From Nocardia crassostreae (GTDB taxonomy: Bacteria > Actinomycetota > Actinomycetes > Mycobacteriales > Mycobacteriaceae): a stretch of 64,000 bases of DNA. Shown here in pieces: positions 36,532 to 45,775 of the stretch. The notes beneath the pieces were generated by a model. The model did no database searches, was not told where the DNA came from, and was given only the letters and a program-made list of their open reading frames with translations. A program made the translations under genes and the position numbers. Position 1 is the first letter of the stretch. Each line of letters begins with the position of its first letter. Location: contig NZ_BDCH01000013.1 in the NCBI RefSeq assembly GCF_001613405.1, positions 1 to 64,000 of the forward strand, read 5' to 3'.

Positions 36532-37762
36532 CGAGTCGGGTCGTCGGGTGCGCATCGTGGTAGCGGTGTTGTCCGTGGTGCTGGCCGCCGCGACCGGTTG
36601 TACGGTGCAGGGGAATTCGGTGCCGCAGTATCCGGATCCCGGGCAGCTCGATACCGGTCACTACGACACGGATCAGCTCGTCGCGCCCGGTGGAAACGAG
36701 GCGCGGGGTCGGGTGGTCGAGTCGGCGCGCATGGTCGAGGCGCTCATGGATCCCGGGGAAGTCGTGCCGCCCATGGTGTTTCCGGCCAAATCGTTCGCGG
36801 TGCACCTGCTGCCCACACCCGCGCTGGCGCGGGTGCTGCTGGCCGATGCGGTGCGTCCCGTGCTGGAGCGCGAAGGCATGATCGCGGGATGCTCGGTCGG
36901 TAAGACCGATACGCGGTCCGGGGTCGAGATCGGGAAATCGCGGGCGCTCACGGTGATCCTGCTCCGTTTTCCGGATTCCGCCGCGGCCGAGCGCGCGGCC
37001 CGCGATATCGATGCCGTCGATGCGTCGGTGAGTGCGGAGAACGTGGCGGTGCAGATCCCGGATCATCCGGGCGCGCACGCGCATTGGCGGCCCGACGTGC
37101 CCACGCTCGCGGCCACCATGGCGGTGGACGCCTACGTGGTCAGCGTGCTGGCCGCGCACACCTCGCCAGACCTCGGGGTGCTCACCGCCATGGCCCGGAA
37201 CGTATTTCAGGGTCAGGCCCTGTGGCTGCGGGGTTTCTCGCCCACGCCCGCCGACAGGCTGGCGGCCCTACCGCTGGATGCCGCGGGCATGATCGGCCGT
37301 CTGGTGCCGGAGTCACCCGGTCGATGGTCGTATCCGGCCGTCGTGGTCGCCGGAACCGCGGGCACCGCCGGATGGGACGGCGGACGGCTCGCGGCCGTCG
37401 GTGTGGCGCTCGGCAGGCGCGGCGCGGCGTTCTTCCTGGGATACGGCTTGCAGCATCGGCAGGTCGAGGCGCTCGCGGTGAACCCGAGAAACGTTCTCGT
37501 ACGCTATTCGAACGTCACGGCGGCCCGGGCGGCGTGGACGGAATTCAAGTCGTTCGTCGAGACCGATGAGTCCCTTCGATTCGTCGACGGTCCCGCCGGG
37601 GCGCCCGATATCTACTGCACCGAGAACACCGAGCGCACGGTCGAGCAGTACCTGTGCCGAGTCCTGTACGGGCGATACGTCGCCACGATCCAGATGAGCG
37701 ATGCGGCGGCGATCCGGCAGCGCGCCGCGGCGCAGTACGGGCTGCTGCTGAACGGCGGCTGA
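36503..37762 (+). CDS. Lipoprotein between two kinases (DUF7373-type nocardial family)
   Basis: A product of up to 419 residues. The lipobox is AAATGC after VRIVVAVLSVVLAAA, so the mature protein is anchored outside the membrane. The start is uncertain: ATG 36503, ATG 36518 or GTG 36548 all precede the signal. The body resembles a nocardial lipoprotein family: PQYPDPGQLDTGHYDTDQ near the start, RVVESARMVEALMDP, and YVATIQMSDAAAIRQRAAAQYGLLLNGG at the end, with several cysteines late in the chain (IYCTENTER and YLCRVLYG). It overlaps the first kinase by 29 bp and ends 2 bp before the second, which strongly suggests it is a ligand, co-receptor or substrate of both kinases. Confidence 0.8.
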   Translation: MNGGRMRPCSESGRRVRIVVAVLSVVLAAATGCTVQGNSVPQYPDPGQLDTGHYDTDQLVAPGGNEARGRVVESARMVEALMDPGEVVPPMVFPAKSFAVHLLPTPALARVLLADAVRPVLEREGMIAGCSVGKTDTRSGVEIGKSRALTVILLRFPDSAAAERAARDIDAVDASVSAENVAVQIPDHPGAHAHWRPDVPTLAATMAVDAYVVSVLAAHTSPDLGVLTAMARNVFQGQALWLRGFSPTPADRLAALPLDAAGMIGRLVPESPGRWSYPAVVVAGTAGTAGWDGGRLAAVGVALGRRGAAFFLGYGLQHRQVEALAVNPRNVLVRYSNVTAARAAWTEFKSFVETDESLRFVDGPAGAPDIYCTENTERTVEQYLCRVLYGRYVATIQMSDAAAIRQRAAAQYGLLLNGG

Positions 37763-37764
37763 GC

Positions 37765-39237
37765 ATGTCGGAGAGATGGCCGCCCGGCACGATATTCGCG
37801 GGATTTCGCATCGAACGGCTGCTCGGCCGCGGCGGTATGGGCTCGGTCTATCTGGCCCGGCATCCGCGCTTGCCGCGCCTGGTCGCGTTGAAGGTGCTGC
37901 CGGGCTCCCTCGGCGCCGACTCGGAATACCGGCTCCGGTTCGAGCGCGAGGCGGAACTGGCGGCCCGGCTCGACCATCCGAATATCGTCCAGGTGTGGGA
38001 CCGCGGTATCGAGAACGGATTGCCCTGGATAGCAATGCAATTCGTGGACGGCCCGGATGTCGCGGCAGTGCTGCGCCGGACGAACGGGGGACTGCCCCCG
38101 GCACTGGCGCTCGATATCCTTACGCAGGCGGCGAGCGGTCTCGACGAGGCGCACCGATCGGGCCTGCTGCACCGCGACGTCAAACCCGCGAACTTCTTGA
38201 TCGAATCCGGTAGCGCTCGCACCCGGGTCTACGTCGCCGATTTCGGTATCGCGCGCACGTTCTCCCATCACGCCGCGCTGACCCGGCCGGGCGCGATCGT
38301 CGGCACGGCCGCCTACGCCGCGCCGGAGCAGATCGAGGCGGAGGAACTGGACCACCGCGTCGACGTCTATGCCCTCGCCTGCGCCCTCCACGAACTCCTG
38401 ACCGGCCGGAAACCGTTCCCGCGCACATCCGATGTGGAAGTGCTCGTCGCCCATCTGCACGATCCGCCACCGCGCGCGACCGCGATCGATCCGCAGCTGC
38501 CGCCCGCCATCGACGAGGTGATCGCACGGGCAATGGCCAAAAGCCGGGCTGATCGTTTCGAGTCCTGCGGTGAGCTCGCCGCCGCGGCGGTGGCGGCGTT
38601 CACGTCGGAACAGGCGCCCCGCGCACCCCGTTCCGGACGCCCGAAATGGCGGGCGGCCGGAGTGGCGCTGGTGTCGATCGCCGTCGTGGCGGCGGTGAGT
38701 TTCTTTGTGGTGAACCGGAATCCGGACGTCGATACCATCGAGACGAGCCCAACGCCGTCGACCTCCGTTCCGGTCGAGGCCCCGACGTGGCGCAATTTCG
38801 ACTTCGTGGTCCAGACTTTTCCCGGCCTGCTGCCACCGACCCAGCTGTCCAGCGGATTTCAGGGCGCCACCTGCGTCGCGAGCGGCACCGATCTGAAAGC
38901 TGTCGACCCGGGCTCGGCCGTCGGCATCGTCGCGGTCCTCAGCTGCCGAGGCAATGGCCAGCCCGCGGAATTCTTCTGGGTGGGCTGCAATTCCGATCGC
39001 AGCGTCGCCCCTGTCGAACTCGGCCCACGGACCCAAATCGTCGGCGAGGAATCGTGGGAGCGAGCCTCCGGGCGCGGTCGACTCGTCTGGTGGACCGAGA
39101 CCGACGACGGGGGCTCCGTGGTTCCCGGATTGATGGTGTCCTTCGAGGATTCCCGCAACTTCTGCCGCATCGAGGTCATCGGCTCGGGCTCGGCCCGCGA
39201 CCTGGTGGATCGCTGGTTCGCTCTTGCGCCGATCTAA
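37765..39237 (+). CDS. Transmembrane Ser/Thr protein kinase with cysteine-rich ectodomain (second of pair)
   Basis: A 490-residue kinase from ATG 37765. The catalytic core has LGRGGMGSVYLAR, VALKVLPG, HRDVKPANFLI, VADFGIAR and GTAAYAAPEQI. One membrane helix (AAGVALVSIAVVAAVSFFVV, about 295-315) is followed by a short Thr/Pro linker and the ectodomain. Its cysteines ATCVAS, LSCRGN, VGCNSDRS and NFCRIEV align with those of the first kinase, and both share FPxLLPP and a WxRASGxG block. The pair therefore arose by duplication around the lipoprotein gene. Its stop codon overlaps the end of the convergent marR gene by 4 bp. Confidence 0.92.
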   Translation: MSERWPPGTIFAGFRIERLLGRGGMGSVYLARHPRLPRLVALKVLPGSLGADSEYRLRFEREAELAARLDHPNIVQVWDRGIENGLPWIAMQFVDGPDVAAVLRRTNGGLPPALALDILTQAASGLDEAHRSGLLHRDVKPANFLIESGSARTRVYVADFGIARTFSHHAALTRPGAIVGTAAYAAPEQIEAEELDHRVDVYALACALHELLTGRKPFPRTSDVEVLVAHLHDPPPRATAIDPQLPPAIDEVIARAMAKSRADRFESCGELAAAAVAAFTSEQAPRAPRSGRPKWRAAGVALVSIAVVAAVSFFVVNRNPDVDTIETSPTPSTSVPVEAPTWRNFDFVVQTFPGLLPPTQLSSGFQGATCVASGTDLKAVDPGSAVGIVAVLSCRGNGQPAEFFWVGCNSDRSVAPVELGPRTQIVGEESWERASGRGRLVWWTETDDGGSVVPGLMVSFEDSRNFCRIEVIGSGSARDLVDRWFALAPI

Positions 39238-39686
39238 CAGCCGCTCGCGCGTTCCGCATCGGAATTCGCGGTATCGAGTTCGGCGAGGATGGCGCGCAAG
39301 GTTTCTCGGCGTTCCGGGGGAAGTCGGGCGAACAGGTCCTGGGCGGCGCGGCGGCGGGCGTCGGACATGCGGGTGAGTACGGCGCAACCCGGGTCGGTGA
39401 GGGTGACCAGGGTGGCGCGGCGGTTGGAGGGGTCGATGGTGCGGGTGACCAGTCCGGCGGCTTCGAGGGTGTCGACGACCGTCGTGGCGGAGCGGGGGAC
39501 GATGCCGAGACGGTCGGCGAGGGCGGACATGCGCAGGGGCGCGTCGCTGCGGGAGGGGGTGCGCAGGGCGCGGGCCTGGCCGGGGGTCAGGCCCAGCGGT
39601 GCGAGATCGGCCGACTGGGTGCGGCGGATGCGGCGGGCCGTGCGCAGGAACAGCTCGAGGAGATCGCTCTCGGATGCGTCTGCCAT
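39234..39686 (-). CDS. MarR-family transcriptional regulator
   Basis: A 150-residue winged-helix regulator starting MADASESDLLELFLRTARRI. The DNA-binding region reads MSALADRLGIVPRSATTVVDTLEAAGLVTR followed by the wing DPSNRRATLVTLT. Dimerisation helices flank it (LFLRTARRIRRTQSADLAP and ETLRAILAELDTA). It is divergent from an ABC exporter gene and a palindrome lies 18 bp from its start, so it likely represses itself and the exporter, with release by an exported toxic compound. Confidence 0.92.
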   Translation of the reverse strand: MADASESDLLELFLRTARRIRRTQSADLAPLGLTPGQARALRTPSRSDAPLRMSALADRLGIVPRSATTVVDTLEAAGLVTRTIDPSNRRATLVTLTDPGCAVLTRMSDARRRAAQDLFARLPPERRETLRAILAELDTANSDAERASGC

Positions 39687-39703
39687 GTTTCTGAGCATAG
39701 ATC

Positions 39704-39721
39704 ATTGTTCTTGGGAACAAT
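39704..39721. promoter_or_regulatory. MarR operator candidate
   Basis: ATTGTTC (39704-39710), TTGG, GAACAAT (39715-39721) is a perfect 18-bp palindrome between marR and the ABC exporter gene, next to TTATAA. Size and A/T-rich arms fit a MarR dimer site controlling both directions. Confidence 0.7.
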
Positions 39722-39771
39722 TATAAGTCAGACTCAGTTACAGCTCGTGTTCGTGAAGGAAGGAGGCGCCT

Positions 39772-41532
39772 ATGGCTGCCCGATCCGAACTGCGCCGGAT
39801 CATCCGGCTGTTTCATCCCTATCGTGGTCGGCTCGCCGTGGTCGGCGCGCTGGTCGGCCTGTCTTCGATCGTGGGGCTGGCCTCGCCGTTCATGCTGCGC
39901 GGCATTCTCGACGACGCGCTGCCGCACGGCCGCACCGGGCTGCTTAGCCTGCTCGCGCTCGGCATGATCGCCGTCGCCGCGCTCACCGCCGTCTTCGGCG
40001 TCTGGCAGACGTATCTGTCCACGGCCGTCGGCCAGCGGGTCATGCACGATCTGCGCACCGCCGTCTACGAGCGGCTGCAATCCATGCCGCTGGCGTTCTT
40101 CACCGCCACCCGCACCGGCGAGGTGCAATCGCGCATCGCCAATGACATCGGCGGCATGCAGACCACCGTCACCTCGGTGGCCACCTCGGTGGTCGCCAAC
40201 TTCACCTCCGTCCTGGCCGCGCTGATCGCCATGGTCGCGCTGGATTGGCGGTTGACGCTGGTCTCGCTGACCATGCTGCCGGTCTTCGTGTGGATCAGCC
40301 GCCGGGTCGGTTCCGAGCGGCGTCTGATCACCGGTGAGCGGCAGAAGCAGCTCGCGTCCATGTCCGCCATCGTCGAGGAATCGCTGTCGGTGAGCGGAAT
40401 CCTCTTGGGCCGCACCATGGGTCGCTCCCCGGCCCTGGTCGGCGACTTCGCCCGCGAATCGCGCGAGCTGGTGGATCTGGAGATCCGCGCCAATATGGCC
40501 GGGCGCTGGCGGCAATCCACCATCTCCATCGTCATGGCGGCCATGCCCGCCATGGTCTACTGGGCGGCCGGTCTCACCTCCGCCGCCGGGACGCCGCTGG
40601 TCTCCATCGGCACGCTGGTCGCATTCACCACCCTGCAGGCCGGACTGCTGCGCCCCGCGGTCATGCTGCTGTCCACCGGTGTCGAGGTGCAGAGCTCCCT
40701 CGCATTGTTCGCCCGCATCTTCGAATACCTGGATCTGCGACCGGATATCGCCGAGCCGGAACGGCCCGCCGCGCTGCCCGACCGGGGCGTGACCGGCGCG
40801 GTGCGATTCGACCGGGTCGGCTTCACCTACGACAAGTCCGATCGAAACATACTGTCCGACATCGCCATCGACGTTCCCGCCGGAACCAGCCTGGCCATTG
40901 TCGGTGAAACCGGCTCCGGCAAAACCACTCTCGGCTACCTCGTCGCCCGCCTCTACGACGTCACCACCGGCGCCGTCACCATCGACGACATCGACGTGCG
41001 CGACCTGAGCTTCGCCGACCTGTCCGCCACCGTGGGCGTGGTCTCCCAGGAGACCTACCTCTTCCACGCCTCCGTGGCCGACAACCTCCGCTTCGCGAAA
41101 CCCGATGCCACCGACGAGGAATTGCACGCCGCGGCCCGCGCCGCCCAAATCCACGACCATATCATCGGCCTGCCCCAGGGCTACGACACCCTCGTCGGCG
41201 AACGCGGCTACCGCTTCTCCGGCGGCGAGAAACAACGCCTCGCCGTGGCCCGCGCCATCCTGCGCAATCCCCCCGTCCTCGTCCTGGACGAGGCCACCAG
41301 CGCCCTGGACACCCGCACCGAACGCGAAGTGCAGGACGCCATCGACGACCTCGCCGCCGGACGCACCACCATCACCATCGCGCACCGCCTCTCCACCATC
41401 CGCGACGCCGACCAGATCGTGGTTCTCGACCACGGCCGCGTGGTCGAACGCGGCACGTACGCGGAGTTGGTGTCGAGTAACGGCGCCTATGCGGAACTGC
41501 TCTCACGTGACGAGTTCGTCGCAGTCGCGTAG
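39772..41532 (+). CDS. ABC multidrug exporter (fused permease-ATPase half-transporter)
   Basis: A 586-residue type IV exporter that works as a dimer. Residues 1-310 form six membrane helices (for example VVGALVGLSSIVGLASPFML and LLALGMIAVAALTAVFGVW). The nucleotide-binding domain has Walker A GETGSGKTT near 379, Q-loop VVSQETYLF, signature FSGGEKQRLAVARAIL (Phe replaces the usual Leu), Walker B VLVLDEATSALD and switch IAHRLSTI. No second half-transporter adjoins, so a homodimer is expected. The MarR regulator and palindrome upstream suggest drug-inducible expression. Confidence 0.93.
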   Translation: MAARSELRRIIRLFHPYRGRLAVVGALVGLSSIVGLASPFMLRGILDDALPHGRTGLLSLLALGMIAVAALTAVFGVWQTYLSTAVGQRVMHDLRTAVYERLQSMPLAFFTATRTGEVQSRIANDIGGMQTTVTSVATSVVANFTSVLAALIAMVALDWRLTLVSLTMLPVFVWISRRVGSERRLITGERQKQLASMSAIVEESLSVSGILLGRTMGRSPALVGDFARESRELVDLEIRANMAGRWRQSTISIVMAAMPAMVYWAAGLTSAAGTPLVSIGTLVAFTTLQAGLLRPAVMLLSTGVEVQSSLALFARIFEYLDLRPDIAEPERPAALPDRGVTGAVRFDRVGFTYDKSDRNILSDIAIDVPAGTSLAIVGETGSGKTTLGYLVARLYDVTTGAVTIDDIDVRDLSFADLSATVGVVSQETYLFHASVADNLRFAKPDATDEELHAAARAAQIHDHIIGLPQGYDTLVGERGYRFSGGEKQRLAVARAILRNPPVLVLDEATSALDTRTEREVQDAIDDLAAGRTTITIAHRLSTIRDADQIVVLDHGRVVERGTYAELVSSNGAYAELLSRDEFVAVA

Positions 41533-41683
41533 AGGCGTTGGGCGGCTGCGGTATTGACCCAGCCGTGGTCGGGGATGCGGACGGTGAGTATGTCACCGTC
41601 ATCGTCGTCGAGCAGGTCCAGACCCAGGGGCGCTCGGAATCGAGGACAGCTTGGTTGGAGGCGAGCAATACGATCTTGTGCAT
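41487..41683 (-). pseudogene. Small hypothetical protein, probably frameshifted
   Basis: From ATG 41683 the frame reads MHKIVLLASNQAVLDSE; sense then seems to move one register to APLGLDLLDDDDGDILTV, then PDHGWVNTAAAQRLYATATN, to TAG at 41487. The span is 197 nt, one short of a multiple of three. The acidic restored sequence (about 65 residues) looks coding, unlike the Arg/Ser-rich alternatives. It overlaps the end of the ABC exporter by 46 bp on the opposite strand. No family recognised; confidence is low. Confidence 0.35.
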
Positions 41684-41886
41684 TGCCGCGCCCGGTTGTC
41701 CGTAGTAGTGGATGTCTCCTCGCCTCACGCAGCGCCCTGGTGGCGGCGCTTGCGCTCGGCGGCTTCGGTGGCGGCCTGTTCGGCTTCGTAGGCTTCGGCG
41801 GCGGCCTGGTCGGCGACGGGGGTCGCGCGGGGCCGTAAGTTGCGGATGGCGGTATCGCGACAGGCGCGGGAAATCCCGGGTGGTGT

Positions 41887-41920
41887 GCCGCATCCGCCGC
41901 TCACGAGCGGCGGATGCGGC
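41887..41920 (-). terminator. Hairpin over the stop codon of the MocR-type gene
   Basis: GCCGCATCCGCCGC (41887-41900) pairs perfectly with GCGGCGGATGCGGC (41907-41920) across TCACGA. It overlaps the last codons and stop (41901-41903) of the reverse-strand regulator gene and probably ends its transcript. Confidence 0.6.
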
Positions 41921-43375
41921 GGTAAGCGGGGGAGGCGAGGGCGGCGGTGGCGAGATGTGCTGCGACATCCGGGATTTCTCCGTCGTGCAGGGCCGCCACG
42001 GTGAGGCGGAGATGGTCGTTGTGGGGGTGGTCGGTCACCTCGAAAGGCCCGCCGGGGGCGGCCTTGATCCCGGCGGCCGCCAGGGAGATCATGGCGGCGT
42101 TCTCGTCGGCGACGGGGAGCCAGAGGTTGATGCCGTCGCTGCGGGTGAGGTGGATGTCGCGGCGGGAGAGGGCTTTTCGGAGGGATTCGGCGCGGGTGCG
42201 GTAGGTGGCGCGGGCGCGGTCGACGGTGGCGCGGGCGGTGTCGTCGGTGAGCATGTGCAGGAGGACGCGCTGGAGGAGGCGGCTGGACCAGCCGGGGCCG
42301 AGCATGCGGCGTTCGATGACCGGATCCAGGAAGTCGGGGGGCCGCCCGCGACGGCGAGGCGGAGGTCGGCGCCATGGGATTTGGAGTAGGAGCGGATGTG
42401 GACGGTGCGGGCGGGCAGGCGGGCGCCCAGGGAGCGGGCGGGGGCGTGCGCGATTCCGGCCGAGTGATCGTCCTCGATGATCAGGGGGCCGATGGCGGCC
42501 GTGGCGGCGGCGTCGGCGAGGACGTCGGTGAGTTCGCGGACGCGCTGGGCGGTGAGGGAGGCGCCGGTGGGGTTGTGGGCGCGCGGTTGCAGGAGCAGGG
42601 CGGTGGGTGCGTGTGCCGCCAGCGCGGCGGCGAGTTCGCCCGGTAGCAGTCCGGATTCGTCCATGGCGACCGGGACGGGGCGGGCGCCGAGGCGGAAGAG
42701 CAGATCCAGGAACGTTGGGAAGCACGGGTTTTCGACGATCACCGCATCGCCCAGCCGGACGTGGGCGGACAGCAGCCGGTCCACGGCGTCGAGAGCGCCG
42801 TCGAGCACGGTGAAACGGGCGGCGCGGGTGGGCCAGTCGGCGCGCACCGCCGACTCCAGTTCGGGGACTACGGCATCGCCGAGATAGGTGGCGGACAGGT
42901 CGTCGATGGCGCCGTCGGCGCTGAGCACGCGCAGGGCGGCGGTGATATCGGGGAGCAGCGCCGGATCGGGCACGCCGCGCGAGAGGTCGATGCGGAAGTT
43001 GTTGTCGGAGTGGGAGTGCAGCCGCTGATAGCGGCCCGCGGGGGAAACCCGGGCCGGTGGGCGGGGCGTGCCGACGAAGGTTCCGGCCCGGCCGCGCGCG
43101 ACAATGGCGCCCGCGGCGGCCAGCGCGCGCCAAGCCTGGTTGACGGTCGCGGGGGACACCTTCAGTTCGCGCGCCAGATCGCGGACGGTGGGCAGCCGCG
43201 CGCCGGGCGGCAGCGCGCCGGAGCGGATGCAGCGGCTCACGGCGGCCGCGATACCGGCCGCGGTGCGGTCGTGGACCTCGTCGATCAGGGTCCCGACGAG
43301 CACCGGCGGCCCTGCCGCGGCGGTTGCGGCCGCGGATGCGTCGGGTGGGTCGAGTTCCGTTGTCACAAGCGCCAT
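41901..43375 (-). pseudogene. MocR/PdxR-type regulator (GntR helix-turn-helix plus aminotransferase domain), frameshifted
   Basis: ATG 43375 opens a GntR domain (GAGIAAAVSRCIRSG-like helix, then LPTVRDLARELKVSPATVNQAWRALAAAG) followed by a fold-type I PLP domain: LLQPRAHNPTGASLTAQRVREL, IIEDDHSAG and IRSYSKSHGADLRLAVAGG, where the SK lysine binds PLP. At the six-G run 42336-42341 one base seems missing; the frame then continues DFLDPVIERRMLGPGWSSRLLQR to the stop at 41901. The restored protein is about 491 residues, normal for the family. These regulators sense amino-acid or vitamin B6-related ligands. It is divergent from the pyrimidine-degradation operon and may control it. Confidence 0.85.
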
Positions 43376-43489
43376 TCTGCGATGGACGCGACGGGGTGAA
43401 CGATGTCGCCCCGAGGATTTACGGTCACGAAACTGTTTCCGCGAAGTTGTAACACAACGGAAGTGGTTCAGGGTGGAGTATCACAAAGT

Positions 43490-44326
43490 ATGGCAATCGT
43501 TCGAGCTGCACTGGTCCAGACGAACTGGACCGGCGGCAAAGAGTCCATGATCAAGGCGCACGAGGATTACGCGCGCCAGGCGGCCGCGGCGGGCGCGCAG
43601 GTGATCTGCTTCCAGGAGTTGTTCTACGGGCCGTATTTCTGCCAAGTGCAGGACGCCGCGTTCTACGAGTACGCGGAAACGGTGCCCGGGCCCACCGTGG
43701 AGCGGTTCCAGGCGCTGGCTCGCGAACTCGGCATGGTGATGGTGCTGCCGGTGTACGAGCAGGAGCAGCCCGGGGTGCTCTACAACACCGCCGCGGTGCT
43801 CGACGCCGACGGCAGTTACCTCGGCAAGTACCGCAAGCACCACATTCCGCAGGTCAAGGGGTTCTGGGAGAAGTTCTACTTCCGGCCCGGGAATCTGGGC
43901 TGGCCGGTGTTCGACACCGCCGTCGGCAAGGTCGGGGTGTACATCTGTTACGACCGGCACTTCCCGGAAGGCTGGCGGGCGCTGGGCCTGGCGGGCGCGC
44001 AGATCGTATTCAATCCCTCGGCCACCTCGCGCGGGCTGTCGAGCTATCTGTGGAAGCTGGAGCAACCGGCCTCCGCCGTGGCCAACGAGTACTACGTGGG
44101 CGCAATCAACCGGGTCGGCGTGGAAGACCTGGGCGACAACGACTTCTACGGCACCAGCTACTTCGTCGATCCCGAAGGCAAGTTCGTCGGCGAGGTCGCC
44201 TCCGACCAGAACCCGGAACTCGTGGTGCGGGACCTGGATATGGACCTCCTCAAGGTGGTGCGCGACCGCTGGGCCTTCTATCGTGATCGCCGTCCGGACG
44301 CCTACGGAGAGCTGGTGCAGCCGTGA
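43490..44326 (+). CDS. Nitrilase-superfamily amidohydrolase, probable beta-ureidopropionase
   Basis: A 278-residue carbon-nitrogen hydrolase; GGTGGAG precedes ATG 43490. The Glu-Lys-Cys triad is visible: CFQELFYGPYF (Glu near 43), GKYRKHHIPQ (Lys) and YICYDRHFPEGWRALG (Cys near 153). The YGPYF and HFPE context is typical of N-carbamoyl-beta-alanine or N-carbamoyl-amino-acid hydrolases that release CO2 and ammonia in reductive pyrimidine or hydantoin breakdown. The hydantoinase gene starts in a GTGA overlap, so the two steps are translationally coupled. Confidence 0.92.
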   Translation: MAIVRAALVQTNWTGGKESMIKAHEDYARQAAAAGAQVICFQELFYGPYFCQVQDAAFYEYAETVPGPTVERFQALARELGMVMVLPVYEQEQPGVLYNTAAVLDADGSYLGKYRKHHIPQVKGFWEKFYFRPGNLGWPVFDTAVGKVGVYICYDRHFPEGWRALGLAGAQIVFNPSATSRGLSSYLWKLEQPASAVANEYYVGAINRVGVEDLGDNDFYGTSYFVDPEGKFVGEVASDQNPELVVRDLDMDLLKVVRDRWAFYRDRRPDAYGELVQP

Positions 44327-45744
44327 GCCGCGTCTTCATCCACGGCGGAACGGTGGTGTCGGCCACCGGTTCCCAACTGCTCGATGTGCTCATCGACGGC
44401 GAAACCATTGCCGCGGTGATCCAACCGGGCTCCACCGTGCTCGGCGCGGACCTCGCGGCGAATGCCGATGTCGTCATCGACGCCACCGGCAAGTACGTGA
44501 TTCCCGGTGGCGTGGACGCGCATACGCATATGCAGCTACCCTTCGGCGGCACCGAAGCCTCCGACACCTTCGAGATCGGCACCCGCGCCGCGGCGTGGGG
44601 CGGCACCACCACCATCGTGGACTTCGCCGTGCAGAAACTGGGGGAGCGGGTACAGGACAGCCTCGCGGCTTGGCACGGCAAGGCCGCCGGACAGTGCGCC
44701 ATCGACTACGGCTTCCATCAGATCGTCGGTGACGTCAATGCCGAATCCCTCAAGGGCATGGCCGAATTGGTGTCGGAGGGCGTGAGCAGCTTCAAGCTGT
44801 TCATGGCCTATCCGGGCGTTTTCTACTCCGACGACGGGCAGATCCTGCGCGCCATGCAGACCGCCGGTGATCTGGGCGCGGTGCTCATGATGCACGCCGA
44901 GAACGGCATCGCCATCGACGTGCTCATCGAGCAGACCCTGCAGCGCGGCGACACCGCGCCGTACTTCCACGGCACCTCGCGCCCATGGCAATTGGAGGAG
45001 GAGGCCACCCACCGCGCCATCATGCTGGCGCAGGTGACCGGCGCGCCGCTGTACGTCGTGCACGTCTCGGCCAAACAAGCTCTCGAACAGATCGCGCAGG
45101 CACGCGGCAACGGCCAGAACGTCTTCGGCGAGACCTGCCCGCAATACCTGTATCTGTCACTGGAAGAGCAGCTCGGCGCGCCCGGATTCGAAGGCGCGAA
45201 ATGGGTCTGCTCGACCCCGCTGCGCGCCCGCGCCGAGGGCCATCAGGACGAGCTGTGGCGCTACATCCGCACCGGAGACGTCACCAGCGTCGCCACCGAC
45301 CACTGCCCGTTCTGCATGAAGGACCAGAAAGAGCTGGGCATAGGCGATTTCAGCAAGATCCCCAATGGCATCGGCGGCGTTGAGCACCGCATGGACCTCA
45401 TGTTCCAGGGCGTGAAGGACGGCCGCATCTCGCTGGAGAAATGGGTGGAGGTGTGCTGCACCACGCCCGCGCGCATGTTCGGCATGTACCCGCGCAAGGG
45501 CGTCATCAGCCCGGGCGCGGACGGCGATGTGGTGATCTACGACCCCAACGGGCACACCAGCATCGGCGTGGGCAAGACCCATCGCATGAACATGGACCAC
45601 TCCGCCTACGAGGGCTTCGACATCGACGGGCACGTCGACACCGTCCTCTCGCGTGGCCGCGTCATCATCGACGGCGGGCAGTACCTGGGCAGCACCGGGC
45701 ACGGCCGCTTTGTGAAACGCGGACTGTCACAGAACCTCATCTGA
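44323..45744 (+). CDS. hydA: Dihydropyrimidinase/D-hydantoinase
   Basis: A 473-residue cyclic amidohydrolase that opens dihydrouracil, dihydrothymine or 5-substituted hydantoins. Metal ligands are clear: GVDAHTHMQLPFGG (HxH, about 66-68), the carboxylated lysine in SSFKLFMAYPG near 158, MMHAENG, VVHVSAKQAL and the aspartate in VATDHCPFC. Length and the GADGDVVIYDP ending are standard. The GTG start overlaps the amidohydrolase stop. It converts the substrate into the N-carbamoyl compound used by the preceding gene product. Confidence 0.95.
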   Translation: MSRVFIHGGTVVSATGSQLLDVLIDGETIAAVIQPGSTVLGADLAANADVVIDATGKYVIPGGVDAHTHMQLPFGGTEASDTFEIGTRAAAWGGTTTIVDFAVQKLGERVQDSLAAWHGKAAGQCAIDYGFHQIVGDVNAESLKGMAELVSEGVSSFKLFMAYPGVFYSDDGQILRAMQTAGDLGAVLMMHAENGIAIDVLIEQTLQRGDTAPYFHGTSRPWQLEEEATHRAIMLAQVTGAPLYVVHVSAKQALEQIAQARGNGQNVFGETCPQYLYLSLEEQLGAPGFEGAKWVCSTPLRARAEGHQDELWRYIRTGDVTSVATDHCPFCMKDQKELGIGDFSKIPNGIGGVEHRMDLMFQGVKDGRISLEKWVEVCCTTPARMFGMYPRKGVISPGADGDVVIYDPNGHTSIGVGKTHRMNMDHSAYEGFDIDGHVDTVLSRGRVIIDGGQYLGSTGHGRFVKRGLSQNLI

Positions 45745-45775
45745 TTCGACCCGACCAACGATCGGAGCGTGCCGC

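Noticed and set aside
41725..41893. A second small reverse gene ending AERKRRHQGAA just upstream of the one at 41487-41683
   Set aside because: The alanine/glutamate-rich end looks coding, but no start codon or ribosome-binding site fits and the region overlaps a terminator hairpin.
43424..43464. GlnR-like half sites (GTCAC, GTAAC-n6-GAAGT) before the pyrimidine operon
   Set aside because: Spacing is 25 instead of 22 bp and the second half sites match poorly; suggestive given nitrogen context but not supportable.
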